Origin: Actinomycetota bacterium
Lineage (GTDB): Bacteria; Actinomycetota; Actinomycetes; S36-B12
DNA: 64,000 nucleotides
Direction of reading: 5' to 3'
NCBI GenBank assembly: GCA_016870195.1
Contig: VGCC01000002.1
Coordinates: 119,280-183,279, forward strand
Shown here: one piece after another, positions 1 to 9,169 of the stretch
Layout of the letters: each line of letters begins with the position of its first letter
Numbering within the stretch: position 1 is the stretch's first letter
Notes under the pieces: generated by a model
Seen by the model: the letters and a program-made list of their open reading frames with translations, nothing else
Told to the model about the DNA's origin: nothing
Database searches by the model: none
Position numbers and translations under genes: made by a program

Positions 1-381
1 CTGCCGAACCAGGTCTCCGCCGACGTTGTGTCCGAGAGGTACTCACGCCTTGTCGAGACCGTCAACGAGATCGCCTGGACAGCGAACCGCGCCCTGATCG
101 GTAGAACCGTCGAGGTGCTCGTCGCACGCCACGAGGGTCGCAAGGATGGGACCACCGAGCGCGTCTCCGGCCGAGCCGCCGACAACCGACTCGTCCATGT
201 GCGCGTCCCCGAGGGTGAGGAGCCCCCGGGTCCGGGGGACTTCGTCACGGCACGGGTCACCTACGCGGCACCCCATCACCTCATTGCCGATGACTGGGGT
301 GGGGCGCGGCGGCGGAACCGCGAGCAGGAGCCCGCACGCGGTGTAGCACTCGGCTTGCCCACCGTTCCCGGCCGCACGTGA
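1..381 (+). CDS. miaB: tRNA-2-methylthio-N6-dimethylallyladenosine synthase MiaB, C-terminal part
   Basis: The frame is open from the window edge, so only the last 126 residues are visible. MiaB is a radical-SAM methylthiotransferase that adds the 2-methylthio group to i6A37 of tRNAs. The iron-sulfur and SAM domains lie outside the window. What remains is the end of the radical-SAM domain (RYSRLVETVNEIAW near the edge) and a TRAM RNA-binding domain (about residues 30-95, GRTVEVLVARHEG to GDFVTARVTYA). The stop overlaps the miaA start by 4 nt (GTGA), and miaA makes the i6A that MiaB modifies, so the two are coupled. Identity rests on the TRAM tail plus the neighbour; a paralogous methylthiotransferase (RimO) is much less likely in this context. 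Confidence 0.88.
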   Translation: MPNQVSADVVSERYSRLVETVNEIAWTANRALIGRTVEVLVARHEGRKDGTTERVSGRAADNRLVHVRVPEGEEPPGPGDFVTARVTYAAPHHLIADDWGGARRRNREQEPARGVALGLPTVPGRT

Positions 382-1283
382 CCCCACGTGTCCTGGCCAT
401 TGTGGGCCCCACAGCAGCGGGGAAGACCCGACTCGCGATCGAGGTGGCCACGCGCGTGGGCGGGGAGGTGATCAGTCTCGACTCGATGCAGGCTTATCAA
501 GGAATGAACATCGGCACCGCAACCCCGTCGATGGAGGAGCGTGCTGGGGTTGCGCACCACATGTTCGACGTATGGCCCATCTCGCACCCGCTCACGGTCG
601 TCGAGTTCCGGGACGCCGCTCGGGCGGCAATCGAGGATGTGTGGGGGAGGGGCGGGGTACCGATCGCGGTGGGTGGCAGCGGACTCTACGTCCGGGTGGT
701 TTTGGAGAACTTGGACCCGCCCGGCACGGACACCGACGTCCGTGCGGCCCTCGAGGACCGTCTCGCCGAGAGTGGCCCACGGGCGCTGCACGAGGAGCTC
801 GGACGCATCGATCCTGCCGCGGCGGCCGTGATAAACCCCATGAACGGACGCCGGATTGTGCGAGCTCTGGAAGTGAATGCCATTACGGGTGGTCCGTTCC
901 AGGCGAATCTCCCAGAGCCACACGATCGGTATCGGACTACTCGCGTGGGGATCGCAATCGACCGCACATCACTCGATGCGCGGATCGAGGCGCGCGTGGA
1001 CGACATGTGGCGTCGAGGAATGGTCGATGAGGTGCGGAGCCTCCTGGCACAGGGCCTCGCAGAGGCACCCACCGCGCGAGCGGCACTTGGCTATGGACCC
1101 GTGATGGACTCCCTCGCAGGTGAGATCAGCGAGGAGCAGGCGCGCATGCAGACCTCGGCGGATACGAAGAAGTTCGCTCGACGTCAACAGCGATGGTTCG
1201 CTGCGGACTCACGCATTCACTGGGTGGAGTTCGACGAGTCATCCCTCGTGGACGATGTGGTGTCGGTGGCGACTCGGACGTAA
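378..1283 (+). CDS. miaA: tRNA dimethylallyltransferase MiaA
   Basis: Transfers the dimethylallyl group from DMAPP to N6 of A37 in tRNAs that read UNN codons. The 301-residue length is usual for the family. Visible are the P-loop GPTAAGKTRLA at residues 9-19, the conserved SLDSMQAYQGMNIGTATP segment just after it, GGSGLY in the middle and the tRNA-binding C-terminal region ending FARRQQRWFAAD. The GTG start overlaps the miaB stop by 4 nt. The last 67 bp overlap the 3' end of the convergent PIG-L gene, which is a long antisense overlap. Confidence 0.96.
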   Translation: MTPRVLAIVGPTAAGKTRLAIEVATRVGGEVISLDSMQAYQGMNIGTATPSMEERAGVAHHMFDVWPISHPLTVVEFRDAARAAIEDVWGRGGVPIAVGGSGLYVRVVLENLDPPGTDTDVRAALEDRLAESGPRALHEELGRIDPAAAAVINPMNGRRIVRALEVNAITGGPFQANLPEPHDRYRTTRVGIAIDRTSLDARIEARVDDMWRRGMVDEVRSLLAQGLAEAPTARAALGYGPVMDSLAGEISEEQARMQTSADTKKFARRQQRWFAADSRIHWVEFDESSLVDDVVSVATRT

Positions 1284-2017
1284 TACTCCGTACCCAGGAG
1301 AAGGCGCGCGACCGGCCGAGGCAGCCTCCCCAGAACACCGACAGTTCGCATTCCGGAATCGGACACCGACTGGGATGCATGGGCCCGGAGCGCGGCGAGC
1401 TTTGCATCGAGGAATCGACGCACATCCACGCGATGGGTGATGTGGGCGCGGGGAGTCCACGCGGAGTTGAACTCGCGTGGATCAAAGCTGGAGGGAGTGA
1501 TTCGGAGTCGTGCGGCAGTGTGGACAGCCCACACGATGGGTTCTCGCGGCAGTGTCGATTCGTACAGGTGCGGTCGCCGCACGCAGAGCTGCATCGCTGT
1601 GCGCACCGATCGGTGTACATGCACATGGTCAGGGTGTCCGTAGCCTCCTGTCGGGTCGTAGCCGACGATGACGTCCGCCCCTTCCTCATCGATGATGGAT
1701 GCAATGGATCGCCCGATCGTGAAGCATCCCGTGTTAACGAAGGCGTCGGGGACGTCACCGGAGAGTCCGGAATCCGCGTAACCGAGGTGAACAACGCGGG
1801 ACACCCCCAGCACATCCGCCGACGCCTGCAACTCCCGAGCCCGATGCGTGACCAGGTCCTGAGTCATGTCCGATGCGGTGAGCCCCGCGGCGCCATCCGT
1901 GGCCATGACCAGGACGACCCGGTGACCCTCGGACACCGCTCGGGCCATCGTTCCCGCGGTGAGGAGCGCCTCGTCGTCGGGATGGGCGTGGACGAAGATC
2001 AGGGTCCGAGGGGGCAC
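1217..2017 (-). CDS. PIG-L family (LmbE-like) N-acetylglucosaminyl deacetylase
   Basis: Zinc-dependent deacetylase family that includes MshB, Mca and GlcNAc-PI deacetylases. The metal-binding AHPDDE motif is near the N terminus (FVHAHPDDEALL) and the second motif GHPDH is in the middle. I place the start at GTG 2017 because a -10-like CAGAAT sits exactly 6 nt upstream with no Shine-Dalgarno; this puts AHPDDE at about residue 10, as is normal for the family. An in-frame ATG at 2059 is the alternative but would overlap the divergent glycosyltransferase promoter. Divergent pairing with a GT4 enzyme recalls MshA/MshB of mycothiol synthesis, but neither protein shows clear MshA or MshB hallmarks, so the substrate is unknown. 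Confidence 0.85.
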   Translation of the reverse strand: MPPRTLIFVHAHPDDEALLTAGTMARAVSEGHRVVLVMATDGAAGLTASDMTQDLVTHRARELQASADVLGVSRVVHLGYADSGLSGDVPDAFVNTGCFTIGRSIASIIDEEGADVIVGYDPTGGYGHPDHVHVHRSVRTAMQLCVRRPHLYESTLPREPIVWAVHTAARLRITPSSFDPREFNSAWTPRAHITHRVDVRRFLDAKLAALRAHASQSVSDSGMRTVGVLGRLPRPVARLLLGTEYYVRVATDTTSSTRDDSSNSTQ

Positions 2018-2062
2018 TGCCACATTCTGTAGCAGTGTGCGGGAGTGCCGTACGGTCATCCC

Positions 2063-3163
2063 GTGCGGATCGTCCACATCAGCGACTGTTTCGCACCCCG
2101 CACCGGTGGGATGGAGACGCAGGTGCGCGCCTTGGCGACCGAACAGGTGAAGGCCGGCCACCAGGTCACCGTCCTCACGGCGACCCCGGGTTCATCAACG
2201 AGCCACGTCGACGACGGCGTCGGGGTTGTCCGACTGACGGTGCGGACCCCGGGAGACCTCCCCATCCATCCGAGGACGCGCACGGTGGTCACGGCGTCGC
2301 TGGCGGAGATGTCGCCCGATGTGGTCCATGTGCATGTGGGCGAGGTCTCGCCCTTCGCCTGGGGGGGCATCAGAGCCGTTTGCGGACTGGGACTCCCGCG
2401 CGTCGTCACCGTGCACAGCGTGTGGAGTCCGGTCATGCGTAGGTTGGTGGCCCCCATGGCACGGAGGTGGGCCCGGCCTCCCACGGTGGTGTCTGCGGTC
2501 AGCGTCATGGCCGCTGACCGTGTCGGGTTCGCGCTCGCGGTGAACGTCCATGTACTGCCCAATGGGATCGACGCCTCGGTGTGGGGTCCCGAGCCGCCGT
2601 TAGCCCATACCGGAGTTCGATTTGTTGCAGTTCAGCGTCTGGCGCCGAGGAAGCGGACAGGGGCGCTCGTGCGCGCGTTCGCTGCGGCATCCACCGGATA
2701 TCCGGACATGCATCTGGTCATCATTGGTGACGGACCGGCACGCAGATCGTTGGAGCGCCGGGTCGCGTCCTGGGGTCGCGCCGAGGCGATTACCTTTCTT
2801 GGGCGAGTCACACCCGAGTCGATCCGTGAGACCTTCCGCTCGAGTGACACGTTCGTGCAGGCGAGTCGACGTGAGTCGTTTGGGATCGCCGCTCTCGAGG
2901 CTCGTGCCTCGGGACTTCCGGTGATCGCGTACGGCGAATCGGGGACCGCGGATTTCATCAGCCATGGGGTCGATGGCTTACTGGTGGACGATGACGCGGG
3001 GCTGGCACGGGCGATAGGCGACATGGGACGGGACTCCGTGCTCAGGTCCCGTCTGACCTCGAATGCCAGGGGAAAACCAGTCGAGCACGCGTGGGACCAG
3101 GTCATCCCCGCTGTGGACGAGCTCTACGAGAGGGCCGTCACCGCGATTAGGCTCCCCAGGTGA
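2063..3163 (+). CDS. Glycosyltransferase family 4
   Basis: A GT-B fold retaining glycosyltransferase of about 366 residues. The N-terminal acceptor domain starts MRIVHISDCFAPRTGGMET, with the glycine-rich GGMET loop. The C-terminal nucleotide-sugar domain has RLAPRKRTGALVRAF, LVIIGDGPAR, FLGRV and the ESFGIAALEA signature (EX7E type) followed by GLPVIAYGESGTADFI. The start GTG 2063 is chosen because TACGGT lies 6 nt upstream (leaderless pattern); GTG 2045 is possible. Its stop overlaps dapF by 4 nt, so it heads the dapF-hflX-helicase operon. Likely a cytoplasmic or membrane-surface transferase for a glycolipid or small-molecule glycoside; the acceptor cannot be told. Confidence 0.85.
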   Translation: MRIVHISDCFAPRTGGMETQVRALATEQVKAGHQVTVLTATPGSSTSHVDDGVGVVRLTVRTPGDLPIHPRTRTVVTASLAEMSPDVVHVHVGEVSPFAWGGIRAVCGLGLPRVVTVHSVWSPVMRRLVAPMARRWARPPTVVSAVSVMAADRVGFALAVNVHVLPNGIDASVWGPEPPLAHTGVRFVAVQRLAPRKRTGALVRAFAAASTGYPDMHLVIIGDGPARRSLERRVASWGRAEAITFLGRVTPESIRETFRSSDTFVQASRRESFGIAALEARASGLPVIAYGESGTADFISHGVDGLLVDDDAGLARAIGDMGRDSVLRSRLTSNARGKPVEHAWDQVIPAVDELYERAVTAIRLPR

Positions 3164-3984
3164 GTGTGATCCTCCCGTTCGTGAAGGGCCACGGCACACA
3201 TAACGACTTCATCGTGCTCCTCGATCCAGACAACAACGCCGATCTCACTCCCGAACAGGTGCGGTGGCTGTGCGCCCGTCATTCCGGGCTTGGTGCCGAT
3301 GGCGTCCTTCGGGTCGTCGAGACGCAGTCGTATGCCGCAGGGCGTGACGTCTGTCCGGGTGCGCGCTACTTCATGGACTATCGGAACGCCGACGGTACGA
3401 CGGCGGAGATGTGCGGAAACGGCATCCGGGTGTTCGCCCATGTTCTTGTCAGGCGCGGTTGGGAGACCAACGACACGTTCGCCATCGGGACCCGAGGGGG
3501 GTGTATGGAGGTCACGCAGCTGGGATCGGATAGGTACGCGGTACATCTGCCCGCGTCTGCCGATCCCTTCGGAGACGGCTTCGATGTCGTTGTTGCCGAT
3601 TCCACCTGGCGGGGAGTCGGCGTGCTGGTGCCGAATCCCCATGTCGTCGCACTGGTCGTGGATCTCGAAGCCCTCGGACCCCTACGTGAAGCCCCACGGC
3701 TCGACCCGTCGCCGTCCGAGGGGGCGAATGTGGAGTTCGTGGAGTTGCGTGCCCCGGGTCGGATCGCGATGCGGGTGCACGAGCGGGGGGTGGGCGAGAC
3801 CCAGTCCTGCGGGACGGGCGCGTGCGCCGCTGCCTGGGTGGCCCGGCTGCGCGAGCCAGCACGGAGCGAGTGGATCGTCGAAGTCCCGGGCGGCCACCTC
3901 GAGGTGATGATTCACGGAGACGATTCCTTCACCCTGATCGGACCCGCCGAGATCGTCGCGGAGGGGGTTGTGACGATTCCGTGA
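3160..3984 (+). CDS. dapF: Diaminopimelate epimerase DapF
   Basis: Converts LL- to meso-diaminopimelate for lysine and peptidoglycan. It has 274 residues. The N-terminal FVKGHGTHNDFIVL matches the family's KGHGTENDF segment. The two catalytic cysteines are in AEMCGNGIRVFAH and ETQSCGTGACAAAW. The GTG start overlaps the preceding glycosyltransferase stop, and its own stop overlaps hflX (GTGA), so the genes are co-transcribed and translationally coupled. Confidence 0.96.
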   Translation: MSVILPFVKGHGTHNDFIVLLDPDNNADLTPEQVRWLCARHSGLGADGVLRVVETQSYAAGRDVCPGARYFMDYRNADGTTAEMCGNGIRVFAHVLVRRGWETNDTFAIGTRGGCMEVTQLGSDRYAVHLPASADPFGDGFDVVVADSTWRGVGVLVPNPHVVALVVDLEALGPLREAPRLDPSPSEGANVEFVELRAPGRIAMRVHERGVGETQSCGTGACAAAWVARLREPARSEWIVEVPGGHLEVMIHGDDSFTLIGPAEIVAEGVVTIP

Positions 3985-5351
3985 CTGCCGGCGAATTCGA
4001 TCTCGAGGATCGCAGTGCGCTGCGACGTGTGTCCGGGCTCTCCACCGAGATCGAGGATGTCCGGGAAGTCGAGTATCGACAAGTTCGCCTCGAGCGCGTG
4101 ATCCTGGCGGGGGTCTGGACATCCGGGACGCTGGCGCAGGCCGAGCGCGCAATGCGCGAGTTGGCCGCGCTCGCGGAGACGGCTGGCTCCATAGTGGTGG
4201 ATGGCGTCATCCAACGTCGTGACTCCCCGGACCCGGCCACGTACCTGGGCTCGGGCAAGGCGGTGGCACTCCGCGACCTCGTTCGAACGTGCGGCGCCGA
4301 CACCGTGATCTGCGACGGCGAGTTGAGTCCTGGTCAACTTCGTCAATTAGAAGACATCGTCAAGGTGAAGGTCGTGGATCGCACGTGGCTGATCCTCGAC
4401 ATCTTCGCGCAGCATGCCCGGAGTCGTGAAGGCAAGGCGCAGGTATCGCTGGCTCAGATGCAATACCTGCTCCCGAGGCTTCGTGGTTGGGGTGAGTCCC
4501 TGTCTCGACAGGCGGGTGGCCGTGCGGGCGGTGCATCCGGAGGGGTAGGAACCCGAGGGCCAGGTGAGACCAAGATCGAAACCGATCGCCGCCGGATCCG
4601 GTCTCGCATGGCCAAGCTCCGCGCCAGCCTGCGAGACATGGACACTGCGCGGGACACACAGCGATCAGCACGTTTCCGATCGAGTGTCGCCTCCGTCGCC
4701 GTCGCCGGTTACACCAATGCCGGCAAATCGAGCCTTCTCAATCGATTAACGAACGCGGGTGTGCTGGTTCAGGACGCCCTCTTCGCCACCCTCGAACCAA
4801 CGGTGCGCAAGGCACGGACACCTGGTGGCCGGGAATTCACGCTGACCGACACGGTCGGGTTCATCCGCCACCTACCCCACGACCTGGTTGAGGCATTCCG
4901 ATCCACCCTCGAGGAGATTCGCGAGGCCGACCTCATCCTCCATGTCGTGGACGGCTCGGACGAGGCGCCCTGGGAGCAAATCGCGGCCGTCCGGGCCGTA
5001 CTCGGAGACCTGGGCGCGGCGGAGGTCCCGGAACTAGTCGTGATCAACAAGGCCGATATCGCCGATGCAGAGACGCTCGCGGAGCTCTCACGGCGCGAGC
5101 CCGATGCGGTGACCGTGTCGGCGCAGACGGGCCTGGGGATCTCGGCGCTCGAGTTCCGCGTCGAGGAGTTGCTGCCGCGCAGGTGGGTTCCCGTCGACCT
5201 GGTGATTCCCTTCGATCGTGGTGAACTCATCTCCCGCCTGCATGCGTCGGGCCGCGTCGACTCAGTCGAATACCGGGACGACGGAACCCATGTGATCGGT
5301 CAGGCGCCGAAAGACCTGGCGTCCGCTCTGCGGGAAGCGAGCCGTGCCTGA
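3981..5351 (+). CDS. hflX: Ribosome-associated GTPase HflX
   Basis: A GTPase that splits or rescues stalled 70S ribosomes. The protein is 456 residues from GTG 3981, which overlaps the dapF stop by 4 nt; the open frame extends further upstream but only inside dapF. Order: HflX N-terminal domain (RERVILAGVWTSG region), glycine-rich linker, then the G domain with P-loop AGYTNAGKSSL near residue 241, switch region LEPTVRKA, DTVGFIRHLPHDLVEAFRSTLEE, and NKAD. Its stop overlaps the downstream helicase start by 8 nt. Confidence 0.95.
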   Translation: MTAGEFDLEDRSALRRVSGLSTEIEDVREVEYRQVRLERVILAGVWTSGTLAQAERAMRELAALAETAGSIVVDGVIQRRDSPDPATYLGSGKAVALRDLVRTCGADTVICDGELSPGQLRQLEDIVKVKVVDRTWLILDIFAQHARSREGKAQVSLAQMQYLLPRLRGWGESLSRQAGGRAGGASGGVGTRGPGETKIETDRRRIRSRMAKLRASLRDMDTARDTQRSARFRSSVASVAVAGYTNAGKSSLLNRLTNAGVLVQDALFATLEPTVRKARTPGGREFTLTDTVGFIRHLPHDLVEAFRSTLEEIREADLILHVVDGSDEAPWEQIAAVRAVLGDLGAAEVPELVVINKADIADAETLAELSRREPDAVTVSAQTGLGISALEFRVEELLPRRWVPVDLVIPFDRGELISRLHASGRVDSVEYRDDGTHVIGQAPKDLASALREASRA

Positions 5352-7248
5352 CGAGGCAGTCGAGGCGCTTCGAGTGGTCGTGGGCGATCTCGGCGGTGAT
5401 GTTCGCGAGGGCCAGGAGGCCATGGCTGGCGCTATCGAAGAGGCCATCCAGAGCGGCAGATCACTGGTGGTGCAGGCCGGCACGGGGACAGGTAAGTCGT
5501 TCGGGTACCTGGTGCCCGCAGTCCTCGCGGCCCGGGACGCGGGAGCGCGTGTGGTGATCGCGACCTCCACTCTCGGCCTCCAGCGACAGCTCTCGGAGAG
5601 GGATCTCCCGCGCGTTCTTGAGAGCCTGAAGGCGACGGATCAGGTTGACGCGGCGGTCTTGAAGGGTCGCCAGAACTACGTCTGTCTGAATCGGCTACGC
5701 GTCGATACCCCAGATGACGAAGACACCCTTTTCGGCATCGAGACTGGACGTCTTGCACAGCAGGTGCGGGATGTGCGCGCCTGGGCTGAGGTGACCACCA
5801 CCGGTGACCGCGACGACTTCCCCGAGGACGTTGATGCGCGCGTCTGGCGGTCCCTATCGGTCACATCGCGAGAATGCGTCGGGGAGAGTAGGTGCGTTTA
5901 CGCAGCGGAGTGCTTTTCGGCGCGACGACGCGCCGATGCCATGGGCGCGGACATCGTGATCACGAATCACGCGCTGGTTGCGATCAACACGACTGGGGAA
6001 TCCCAGGTGTTGCCCGCGCACGATGTCCTCATCCTTGACGAGGCACATGATTTCGTAGATCGGGTGACGTCCGCAATCGCCGTGGAGTTGGACACGTCAG
6101 CGGTCCGGCGCGTGCTCGGGAGGCTCGGACGTCGTGTTGAGGATGAGCTAAGTGTGCGGGCCAATGAGGCGTTAGCCGCACTTACGCAGGCTCTTGCGGC
6201 GCATTCCACGGGTCGACTTCGCGTACTGCCAGCCGACCTACTTCTCGCACTCACCCTGATACGTGACGTTGGCCATTCCATTCTCACAGCGCTCACCACC
6301 GTGGATTCCGTGGATTCCGTGACCGACTCTCGAGTCCGCGCAGGTGTGGAGGAGTTCCACGCGGCGGCCGCCCGGGTCCTCGCGATCGGTGATGACGATG
6401 TGATGTGGGTCGATGGGAGCGGCGCCGAGTACGCGCTGCATGTCGCTCCCTTGGATATCGGGGATGTGGTCCGAGAGGCACTGCCGGACAGCACGATCGC
6501 GACGAGCGCCACCTTGGTCGTCGGAAACGATGACGAACGGACGGTGGCAAGCCTCGGCCTGCCGGAGGGAACGGTGGTTCTTGACGTGGGAAGTCCCTTT
6601 GACTTCGCACAGCAGGGGATGCTGTACGTGGCCCGGGACCTTCCGGCCCCGGACCGCGAGGGCATCGCGATGGAGGCACTGGACGAGTTGGCCGATCTGA
6701 TTGCGGCCGCAGGAGGGCGTGCGTTGGGGCTGTTCTCGTCGTGGCGGGGGGTGGAGCGGGCGAATGACTACCTCCGAGTGCGTCTGCCAGAGATGCGCGT
6801 GTTGGTGCAGCAACGCGGAGAGTCCCCGGCGCGGCTTAACGAGGAGTTCGCCCGTGACGAGACGAGTGTGCTCCTCGGGACCGTGGCCCTATGGCAGGGA
6901 ATCGATGTTCCCGGGCGCTCGTGCATCCTCGTGGTCATCGACCGCCTGCCGTTCCCCAGGCCCGATGACCCGTTGATCGCGGCACGCGCCGAGCGAGCGG
7001 AGGAGAGCGGCCGATCAGGATTCATCGAGGTGAGCGTTCCCCGTGCAGCTCTACTTCTCGCCCAAGGTGCGGGTCGACTGATTCGGGGACAGGGGGACAG
7101 GGGAGTCGTGGCCGTCCTGGACTCGCGGTTAGCGACTGCCCGGTACGGATCAACAATTCGGCGAGCGATGCCGCCGCTGTGGACCACAACCGATCGGGAG
7201 GTTGCACTTGCCGCGCTTGAGCGTCTTGCGGCCCTAGAGGGAGCGTAG
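5344..7248 (+). CDS. DinG/XPD-family ATP-dependent DNA helicase
   Basis: A superfamily 2 helicase of 634 residues. It has the Walker A motif AGTGTGKS near residue 45, the DEAH box in LILDEAHDF near residue 230, and four cysteines between them (NYVC, SREC, SRC, AEC) positioned as the iron-sulfur cluster ligands of DinG/XPD. Motifs V-VI appear as [11 protein letters not shown] and [14 protein letters not shown]. The enzyme would unwind 5'-overhang or R-loop type substrates in repair. The GTG start overlaps hflX. The 3' end overlaps convergent lexA by 15 bp. No LexA box was seen in front of it. Confidence 0.9.
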   Translation: MPDEAVEALRVVVGDLGGDVREGQEAMAGAIEEAIQSGRSLVVQAGTGTGKSFGYLVPAVLAARDAGARVVIATSTLGLQRQLSERDLPRVLESLKATDQVDAAVLKGRQNYVCLNRLRVDTPDDEDTLFGIETGRLAQQVRDVRAWAEVTTTGDRDDFPEDVDARVWRSLSVTSRECVGESRCVYAAECFSARRRADAMGADIVITNHALVAINTTGESQVLPAHDVLILDEAHDFVDRVTSAIAVELDTSAVRRVLGRLGRRVEDELSVRANEALAALTQALAAHSTGRLRVLPADLLLALTLIRDVGHSILTALTTVDSVDSVTDSRVRAGVEEFHAAAARVLAIGDDDVMWVDGSGAEYALHVAPLDIGDVVREALPDSTIATSATLVVGNDDERTVASLGLPEGTVVLDVGSPFDFAQQGMLYVARDLPAPDREGIAMEALDELADLIAAAGGRALGLFSSWRGVERANDYLRVRLPEMRVLVQQRGESPARLNEEFARDETSVLLGTVALWQGIDVPGRSCILVVIDRLPFPRPDDPLIAARAERAEESGRSGFIEVSVPRAALLLAQGAGRLIRGQGDRGVVAVLDSRLATARYGSTIRRAMPPLWTTTDREVALAALERLAALEGA

Positions 7249-7911
7249 GACGGATACGACCTTGCCGAGGATTCGTGCCTCGTCACCGAGGATCGGTGCG
7301 TAAGCGGGATTGTGCGGCATCAGCCAGACGTGCCCATCGCGCTTCTTGTAGGTCTTGACGGTCGCCTCGTCGCCCAAGAGCGCCGCAACGATGTCACCGT
7401 TGTCTGCCGTGGGCTGCTGCCGGACGACGACCCAATCGCCATCGCAGATTGCGGCGTCGATCATCGAGTCGCCGACGACACGGAGCATGAAGAGCTCGCC
7501 GTGTCCTACGAGTTCTCGCGGGAGCGGCATGGTCAGTTCCACGGACTGTTCAGCCAGCAGTGGCCCACCGGCTGCGATCCGGCCGAGAAGTGGAATCTCC
7601 ACGACGTCGTCGGCCGAGGTCACGGATACGTCCGGTGCGTCACTGACGACGAGCGCCCGAGGTCGGTTGGGGTCCCGACGCAGGTAACCCAATTTCTCCA
7701 ACGTGGTGAGTTGGTACGCCACGGACGAAGACGACGTGAGTCCGACACCATCGGCAATCTCGCGGACACTCGGTGGATAGCCGCGCTCCTCGATGCAGGA
7801 CCGGATGGCTTCCAGGATCGCCTGTTGCCGGCGAGTGAGACCGGTGGCGTCGGCGGGGCCGTCGGGGAACTCCCGGACATTCGAATCCGGGCGGTTAATG
7901 CGCTGGGCCAT
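7234..7911 (-). CDS. lexA: SOS-response repressor LexA
   Basis: Self-cleaving repressor of DNA-damage genes, 225 residues. The N-terminal winged helix ([22 protein letters not shown], shortened here to [17 protein letters not shown]) is followed by the S24-type protease domain. The cleavage site is Ala114-Gly115 in RIAAGGP; the catalytic dyad is Ser149 (GDSM) and Lys186 (ATVKTYKK). The start ATG 7911 is chosen over longer frames because GGAGGACCC sits directly upstream and the protein starts like other actinobacterial LexA. It diverges from a LysM gene across two SOS boxes, so it is autoregulated. Confidence 0.97.
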   Translation of the reverse strand: MAQRINRPDSNVREFPDGPADATGLTRRQQAILEAIRSCIEERGYPPSVREIADGVGLTSSSSVAYQLTTLEKLGYLRRDPNRPRALVVSDAPDVSVTSADDVVEIPLLGRIAAGGPLLAEQSVELTMPLPRELVGHGELFMLRVVGDSMIDAAICDGDWVVVRQQPTADNGDIVAALLGDEATVKTYKKRDGHVWLMPHNPAYAPILGDEARILGKVVSVLRSL

Positions 7912-7958
7912 GGGTCCTCCGTGGGGTGGTCCCAGGCTAGGGGCGCGACACGCCGAAA

Positions 7959-7974
7959 TCAAACATATGTTCGA
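7959..7974. promoter_or_regulatory. LexA (SOS) box 1
   Basis: The sequence TCAAACATATGTTCGA is a one-mismatch version of the actinobacterial SOS palindrome TCGAAC-N4-GTTCGA. It lies 47 bp upstream of the lexA start, which suits autorepression. Confidence 0.85.
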
Positions 7975-8026
7975 TGAACGGCGTGTCGGACCCCCGGGAC
8001 ATGCTATAAATCGTCCACATGTTCGA

Positions 8027-8042
8027 TCGAACACACGTTCGA
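8027..8042. promoter_or_regulatory. LexA (SOS) box 2
   Basis: TCGAACACACGTTCGA is a perfect 6-4-6 inverted repeat of the actinobacterial SOS consensus. It ends 13 bp before the LysM gene start and overlaps its expected promoter or 5' leader, so that gene should be tightly LexA-repressed. Confidence 0.93.
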
Positions 8043-8055
8043 AAGGATGTTCCCC

Positions 8056-8373
8056 ATGAAGACAAGCCACTCCACGCCCCGTCGACCCCTCCGGCTCACC
8101 CGGCGCGGCCGCCTGGCCTTGACCCTCGGATGCGTGGGCGTCATGGCCGGCGTCGCCACGGCCGCTGGCCAAGCAGCCGGGGCAAGCGACGAGCCCCTCG
8201 GCAGCGCGACCGCGGTGTACGTGGTCAAGCCCGGTGAGAGCCTGTGGGGCATTGCCCAGGATGTGTCCCCCGGGAGCGACCCCCGGGAGACCATCGCCCG
8301 GATCATGGATCTCAACGGGATGGGGAGCGCCGCGGTGACCGCGGGACGCGCCCTCGTGGTTCCCGGGGAGTGA
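8056..8373 (+). CDS. SOS-controlled LysM membrane protein, probable cell-division inhibitor (YneA/ChiZ/DivS type)
   Basis: A 105-residue protein: an Arg-rich cytoplasmic N terminus (about 1-20), one hydrophobic segment (about 21-44), then a LysM peptidoglycan-binding domain (about 54-103, [16 protein letters not shown] to ALVVPGE). Start ATG 8056 has AAAGGA 8 nt upstream. The layout (short, single membrane segment plus LysM, divergent from lexA behind a perfect SOS box) is that of YneA in Bacillus, ChiZ in Mycobacterium and DivS in Corynebacterium, which delay division after DNA damage. Sequence similarity among these is low, so the function is inferred from architecture, regulation and position. 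Confidence 0.85.
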   Translation: MKTSHSTPRRPLRLTRRGRLALTLGCVGVMAGVATAAGQAAGASDEPLGSATAVYVVKPGESLWGIAQDVSPGSDPRETIARIMDLNGMGSAAVTAGRALVVPGE

Positions 8374-8431
8374 CGGGCGGAATCACCCACTCGAAGAGGT
8401 TGGGTAGCGGGGGTGGGGCGATACTCGATCC

Positions 8432-9112
8432 GTGCTGCGAGTCTTCTGCCTGGTCTTGGCGCTGGTCTTGACTATTCCGGCGGCACAGGCGGCACAGGCG
8501 GCGGAACGGGATCCGGGGTGGTCCACGGGGGGAGACCGCAGGGCATGCAGCGCACCCGTCTGGCCCTCCCGAATCGCACGGGGTGAGCCAGGCCTGGGGC
8601 GTCGGGTCCTGGTGATCGGAGACTCGCTGGCGCGTGAGTCGAAAGACGACATCGTTCGTGGACTGCGCAGGTCAGGATGGACGCCGACTATTCGGTGTTT
8701 CGGAGGAAAGCGTCTGGATTGGGCACTGGGCCAGATCGAGCGAGCACGTGTCCTGGGGCAGCTGCCGGGGATCGTGGTCATCGTCATGGGAACCAACGAC
8801 ATGCGCTGGATCGACCGCTCCACCACCCGGGGGCGGATGAACCGGGTCGCCCGCGAACTTAAAGGACGCACAGTCGTGTGGGTGGACACATACGGCAGCG
8901 GCGGGGACAGGTTCACCAGGTCGAAGCAGAGGTGGATCAACCGGCAGATTCGACGCGTGGACCGGGCCCATCCCCACGTTCACCGTGTTGCCTGGGGGGC
9001 CCTCGCCGAGGAGGCGGGAGTCAGATTCGCGTCGGCGCTTCACTACGGCCGGCGAGGCGAGCGGCTCTTTGCTCGCGCCCTGGTGAATGGAGTGAACCGG
9101 GCCTCTGGGTAG
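8432..9112 (+). CDS. Secreted SGNH/GDSL hydrolase-like protein
   Basis: A 226-residue protein with an N-terminal signal peptide (hydrophobic about residues 2-22, AQAAQAAE cleavage region). The block-I nucleophile motif is VIGDSLARES near residue 60, and block III is VMGTNDMRW. The C-terminal His likely sits in ALHYGRRGERLFA. SGNH enzymes act as esterases, lipases or O-acyl transferases outside the membrane; the substrate is unknown. The start GTG 8432 is preceded by GATACT at 6 nt (leaderless pattern). It follows the LysM gene by 58 bp but appears to have its own promoter. Confidence 0.75.
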   Translation: MLRVFCLVLALVLTIPAAQAAQAAERDPGWSTGGDRRACSAPVWPSRIARGEPGLGRRVLVIGDSLARESKDDIVRGLRRSGWTPTIRCFGGKRLDWALGQIERARVLGQLPGIVVIVMGTNDMRWIDRSTTRGRMNRVARELKGRTVVWVDTYGSGGDRFTRSKQRWINRQIRRVDRAHPHVHRVAWGALAEEAGVRFASALHYGRRGERLFARALVNGVNRASG

Positions 9113-9169
9113 CGCGACACGCCGCGTTTCCTGCTTGCGTGGTAAGGCTCGGCGGGAATAGTCTTCGGA

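Noticed and set aside
3822..3980. 53-codon upstream extension of hflX
   Set aside because: It lies wholly inside dapF in another frame and is Arg-rich shadow sequence; GTG 3981 with the 4-nt overlap is the natural start.
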